From the NCBI GenBank assembly GCA_028284325.1, contig JANQRX010000010.1, positions 310,001-374,000 on the forward strand: 64,000 nucleotides of DNA, read 5' to 3'. Source of the stretch: Bauldia sp. (GTDB lineage Bacteria; Pseudomonadota; Alphaproteobacteria; Rhizobiales; Kaistiaceae). The notes under the pieces are model-generated. The model searched no databases. It was not told the DNA's origin and saw only the letters and a list, made by a program, of their open reading frames with translations. Positions within the stretch are counted from its first letter, which is position 1. Every line of letters starts with the position of its first letter. Positions 61,021 to 64,000 of this stretch are shown in pieces. The position numbers and the translations under genes were made by a program.

Positions 61021-63141
61021 TCAGGTGGTTGCAGGGCGATCCTCGGCCCGTCCGACGACCTTCAGCGCGAAGGCCGTCGCGAGCGCCGTCTCGTGCAGGC
61101 GCGCGAACCGCCCCGAAGCTCCGCCGTGCCCGGCGTCCATGTTGGTCTTCAGCACCGTCAGGCGATCGTTGGTCTTGCGTGCCCTCAGCCGCGCGATCCA
61201 CTTCGCCGGCTCCCAGTAGGTCACACGCGGGTCCGACAGGCCGGCGAGCGCGAGGATCGCGGGGTAGGGGTGCGCGCCGACATTCTCATAAGGCGCGTAG
61301 GCGGCAATGGTGCGGTAGTCGTCGGCACTCGCGATGGGATTGCCCCATTCCGGCCATTCGGGCGGCGTCAGCGGCAGGGTGTCGTCGAGCATGGTGGTGA
61401 GCGTGTCGACGAACGGCACTTCGGCGATCAGCCCGGCGAAGGTGTCCGGGGCCATGTTGGCGACGGCGCCGATCAGCAGGCCGCCGGCCGAGCCGCCCCA
61501 GCCGACCAGCCGGTCGGCGCGGGTCACATCGGTCTGAATCAGATACTCAGCCGCGGCGATGAAGTCGCTGAACGTGTTGGTCTTCTTCTCCCTGCGCCCC
61601 TCGGCGTACCAGCGGTAGCCCTTGTCCTTGCCGCCGCGAATGTGGGCGATGGCGTAGACGAAGCCGCGGTCCACCAGCGACAGCCGGCTGGTGCTGAACG
61701 AAGCCGGAATCGCGATGCCATACGCGCCGTAGCCGTAGAGGAGGCAGGGCGCCGATCCGTCCAGCGGCGTGCCGCGGCGGTAGAGCAGCGACACCGGCAC
61801 CGTTTCGCCATCCGGCGCCGGGGCGTGGACCCGGCGCGTCACGTAGTCGTCCGGGTCGTGGCCCGACGGCACCTCGTCGCGCTTGCGCAGGGTGCGTTCG
61901 CGGGTCGCGAGATCGTAATCGTAGGTGTGTGTCGGCGTCGTCATCGACGCATAGGTGAAGCGCAGGGTCCGCGTGTCGAACTCGTAGCCGGCACTCATGC
62001 CCAGCGCATAGGCCTCCTCGTCGAAGGCGATGCTGTGCTCTTCGTCGCTCTCCAGATGGCGTACGACCAGGCGCGGCAGGCCGTTTTCCCGCTCTAGCCG
62101 CACCAGATAATCCCGATAGACCGCGATCGACAGGATCAGCACACCGGGCCGATGGGGGATCAGGGGTGTCCAGTGCTGCCGACCGGGCGACCCGATCGGC
62201 GCGGTGACGATCTTGAAGTCCTCGGCGCCGTCGGCATTGGTGAGGATGAAGAAGCGATCGCCGTTGTGATCGAGCGTGTACTCCTCCCGCGGCCGGCGCT
62301 CGGCGATCAGGGTCGGCGTGCTGCCGGGTTTGTCCGTATCCAGGACCCGCAACTCGCTGGTTTCGTGATCGTGGGAGGAGATCACGACGAACCGCCGCGA
62401 CTGCGTCTGCTCGAGCCCGACGAAATAGCGCGGATCGTCGCCGTCGAAGATCACCGTGTCCTTGGCCGGATCGTCACCGAGGACGTGGCGGCGAACGCGG
62501 ATCGGACGATGGTTGTCGTCGACCTCGACATAGAGGAGGGCGGTCCCGTCCGCCTCCCAGACACAGCCGCCGGCGGTGTTGGGAATGCGGTCCGGCAGGT
62601 CCTCACCGGTCGCGACGTCGCGCACCCGAATCTCGAAGAACTCCGCGCCGCTGCGGTCGGCGGAATAGGCGAGCCTGCGATGGTCGGGGCTGTGGCCGAA
62701 ACCGCCAAAGCGGAAATAGGCGAGCCCGTCGGCAAGCTGGTTGCCGTCGAGGAGGACCCGCTCGTCGCCGCCGTCACGGTCGGTGCGGACGATCGCCGGA
62801 TGCTCGCTGCCGGGCGTGAAGCGGGTCCCGTAGGCATAAGGGCCGTCGGGCAGCGGCACGGACGCGTCGTCGTCCTTGATCCGCCCCTTCATCTCGGCGA
62901 ACAGCGTTTCCTGCAGCGCCGCCGTGTCGGCCATCGCCGTTTCGGTGTAGGCGTTCTCGGCTTCGAGATAGGCGCGGATGTCCTGGTCCAGCACCGCCGG
63001 ATCGCGCATCACCTGCTGCCAGTTGTCGGCGCGCAGCCACGCATAGTCGTCGTGACGGACGATGCCGTGATGCGTGGTGGTGGTCTCGCGTCGCGCCGCC
63101 ACAGGCGGCGCCTTCGGCGCGCCGGTGCCGTCAGCCGGCAT
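61021..63141 (-). CDS. ptrB: Oligopeptidase B-like S9 serine peptidase
   Basis: This 706-residue cytoplasmic peptidase has an N-terminal seven-bladed propeller (first 400 residues) and a C-terminal alpha/beta hydrolase domain. The nucleophile is the Ser in [16 protein letters not shown], and the catalytic His lies in [11 protein letters not shown] near the C-terminus. Oligopeptidase B cuts short peptides after Arg or Lys. Length and domain order match the family. It overlaps the msrB gene by 11 bp, so both are likely produced from one message. Confidence 0.93.
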   Translation of the reverse strand: MPADGTGAPKAPPVAARRETTTTHHGIVRHDDYAWLRADNWQQVMRDPAVLDQDIRAYLEAENAYTETAMADTAALQETLFAEMKGRIKDDDASVPLPDGPYAYGTRFTPGSEHPAIVRTDRDGGDERVLLDGNQLADGLAYFRFGGFGHSPDHRRLAYSADRSGAEFFEIRVRDVATGEDLPDRIPNTAGGCVWEADGTALLYVEVDDNHRPIRVRRHVLGDDPAKDTVIFDGDDPRYFVGLEQTQSRRFVVISSHDHETSELRVLDTDKPGSTPTLIAERRPREEYTLDHNGDRFFILTNADGAEDFKIVTAPIGSPGRQHWTPLIPHRPGVLILSIAVYRDYLVRLERENGLPRLVVRHLESDEEHSIAFDEEAYALGMSAGYEFDTRTLRFTYASMTTPTHTYDYDLATRERTLRKRDEVPSGHDPDDYVTRRVHAPAPDGETVPVSLLYRRGTPLDGSAPCLLYGYGAYGIAIPASFSTSRLSLVDRGFVYAIAHIRGGKDKGYRWYAEGRREKKTNTFSDFIAAAEYLIQTDVTRADRLVGWGGSAGGLLIGAVANMAPDTFAGLIAEVPFVDTLTTMLDDTLPLTPPEWPEWGNPIASADDYRTIAAYAPYENVGAHPYPAILALAGLSDPRVTYWEPAKWIARLRARKTNDRLTVLKTNMDAGHGGASGRFARLHETALATAFALKVVGRAEDRPATT

Positions 63142-63547
63142 CTTCGTCGAGCTTCAGGGCCGTTCCGTTCATGCAGTAGCGAAGGCCGGTCGGGTTCGGG
63201 CCGTCCTCGAAAACATGGCCGAGATGCGATTCGCAGGTCGCGCACCGGATCTCGGTGCGCACCATGCCGTGGGAGGTGTCGCTGCGCTGCTCGACGGCCT
63301 GATCGTTGACCGGCGCGAAGAAGCTCGGCCATCCGGTGCCCGAATCGAACTTCGTTTCCGAACGGAACAGGGGCGCGTTGCACGCCATGCAGCGGTAGAG
63401 TCCGACGCGATGGTCGTTCCAGAAGGGGCCGGTGAAGGCCCGTTCAGTGCCCGCCTCGCGCATGATGTGGAACTGCTCCGGCGTCAGGCGCGCGCGCCAT
63501 TCGTCGTCCGAGCGGACCACTTTGTCCTGCTTGTCCACGTCAGCCAT
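63131..63547 (-). CDS. msrB: Peptide-methionine (R)-S-oxide reductase MsrB
   Basis: The 138-residue enzyme repairs methionine R-sulfoxide in proteins. It has the two zinc CxxC motifs (RCMAC and RCATC), [19 protein letters not shown], and the catalytic Cys in [11 protein letters not shown]. The ATG at 63547 has a GAAGGGA site upstream; a TTG-type extension to 63580 adds only [11 protein letters not shown] and was rejected. It heads a two-gene unit with the oligopeptidase. Confidence 0.95.
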   Translation of the reverse strand: MADVDKQDKVVRSDDEWRARLTPEQFHIMREAGTERAFTGPFWNDHRVGLYRCMACNAPLFRSETKFDSGTGWPSFFAPVNDQAVEQRSDTSHGMVRTEIRCATCESHLGHVFEDGPNPTGLRYCMNGTALKLDEDAG

Positions 63548-63676
63548 GGTCGAAATCCCTTCGCGGGTATTGCCTTGCAAGGCGGGGCCCCCAAGACATA
63601 GACATAGCCGGCCCGGAATTCAGCCCCGAGGTTGTCGATTCCCGGGCCGGGACGCGAGCGTGAGGTAAGGGGCGCG
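63548..63676. promoter_or_regulatory. Divergent region between msrB and mrpE-like gene
   Basis: These 129 bases separate divergent start codons and must hold both promoters unless the antiporter gene is inside an operon that starts elsewhere, which the divergent direction excludes on this side. A GGTAAGGGGC ribosome-like stretch lies before the antiporter ATG. No clear -35/-10 pair was recognised. Confidence 0.3.
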
Positions 63677-64000
63677 ATGATCCGGTTTGTGAGCCTGACG
63701 GCGGTGCTGTTTGCCTTCTGGCTGCTGCTTTCGGGCCACTATACGCCCTTCCTGGTCACGATGGGGCTGATCGTGGCGCTGGTGGCCGCCAGCCTGGGGC
63801 GAATCATCGGTTACACCGACAGCGAGGGCCACCCGATCGAGCTGACGGTCGGCGCCATCACCTACTGGCCGTGGCTTATCAAGGAGATCCTGATGTCGGC
63901 GATCCACGTGTCGCTGATCATCCTGCGGCCGTCGCTGCCGATCTCGCCCCGCCTGATCCGGGTGCCGACCTCCCAGAGAGGCTCGGTCGGGCAGGTGACC
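63677..64000 (+). CDS. mrpE: Na+/H+ antiporter subunit E (MrpE/PhaE-like), 5' part
   Basis: The frame is open from the ATG at 63677 to the window end (108 codons, no stop). Hydrophobic segments LTAVLFAFWLLLSG and FLVTMGLIVALVAASLG are followed by TYWPWLIKEILMSAIHVSL and PRLIRVPTSQ, characteristic of the MnhE/MrpE/PhaE subunit of multisubunit cation/proton antiporters. Other subunits (F, G, B, C, D, A) should follow outside the window. The TAAGGGG stretch before the start acts as the ribosome site. Confidence 0.9.
   Translation, partial: MIRFVSLTAVLFAFWLLLSGHYTPFLVTMGLIVALVAASLGRIIGYTDSEGHPIELTVGAITYWPWLIKEILMSAIHVSLIILRPSLPISPRLIRVPTSQRGSVGQVT

Overview
The window looks like chromosomal DNA from a high-GC alphaproteobacterium, probably Hyphomicrobiales/Rhizobiales-like. 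The reasons are the strong GC bias at third codon positions, frequent GTG and TTG starts, many 1-14 bp overlaps between adjacent genes, a twin-arginine right-handed repeat protein of a type common in that group, and a cytochrome c prime. No rRNA, tRNA, CRISPR array, phage or recognisable transposase gene was seen. The window opens inside an aldo/keto reductase gene and closes inside an mrpE-like antiporter gene.

Region 1 (1-17.7 kb) is a catabolic island of two divergent operons around a control region at about 7483-7700. The leftward operon encodes a Gfo/Idh/MocA dehydrogenase, an unrecognised protein, an SDR, an RpiR-type regulator, an N-acyl-D-amino-acid deacylase, a second Gfo/Idh/MocA protein and a VOC protein. 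The rightward operon encodes a NitT/TauT-type ABC importer, a third Gfo/Idh/MocA protein, a D-serine-dehydratase-like PLP enzyme, a BtpA/SgcQ protein, an M42 peptidase-like protein, an FGGY kinase and an aldo/keto reductase. A related aldo/keto reductase lies at the other edge. Two copies of a 13-bp near-palindrome in the divergent region are the best candidate RpiR operators. The substrate is unknown; the enzyme mix suggests an N-acylated compound joining amino-acid-like and sugar-like chemistry.

Region 2 (17.8-29.1 kb) is a complete [NiFe]-hydrogenase locus. hypABCDEF run rightward. A maturation protease and a four-subunit group 3b (sulfhydrogenase-type, NADP-linked) hydrogenase run leftward from 29.07 kb, with a cyclic-nucleotide-binding-domain protein embedded in the structural operon. 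Between the convergent hypF and protease genes sits a 329-bp element bounded by perfect 22-bp inverted repeats and packed with hairpins. It overlaps the stop codons of both genes.

Region 3 (29.2-44.4 kb) is mixed metabolism: an APH-fold kinase coupled to an active-site-variant enolase, an SDR, a large cysteine-rich secreted protein, an orphan family-5 solute-binding protein, an S58/DmpA-type peptidase coupled to HldE, and a three-gene 2-oxoacid oxidoreductase operon resembling 2-oxoglutarate:NADP oxidoreductases.

Region 4 (44.5-64 kb) holds two RND efflux pump/adaptor pairs arranged tail to tail, followed by an aminotransferase, the right-handed repeat protein, cytochrome c prime with a clear terminator, a HerA-like ATPase, Fe-type superoxide dismutase, a GGDEF-EAL protein, oligopeptidase B, MsrB, and the start of mrpE.
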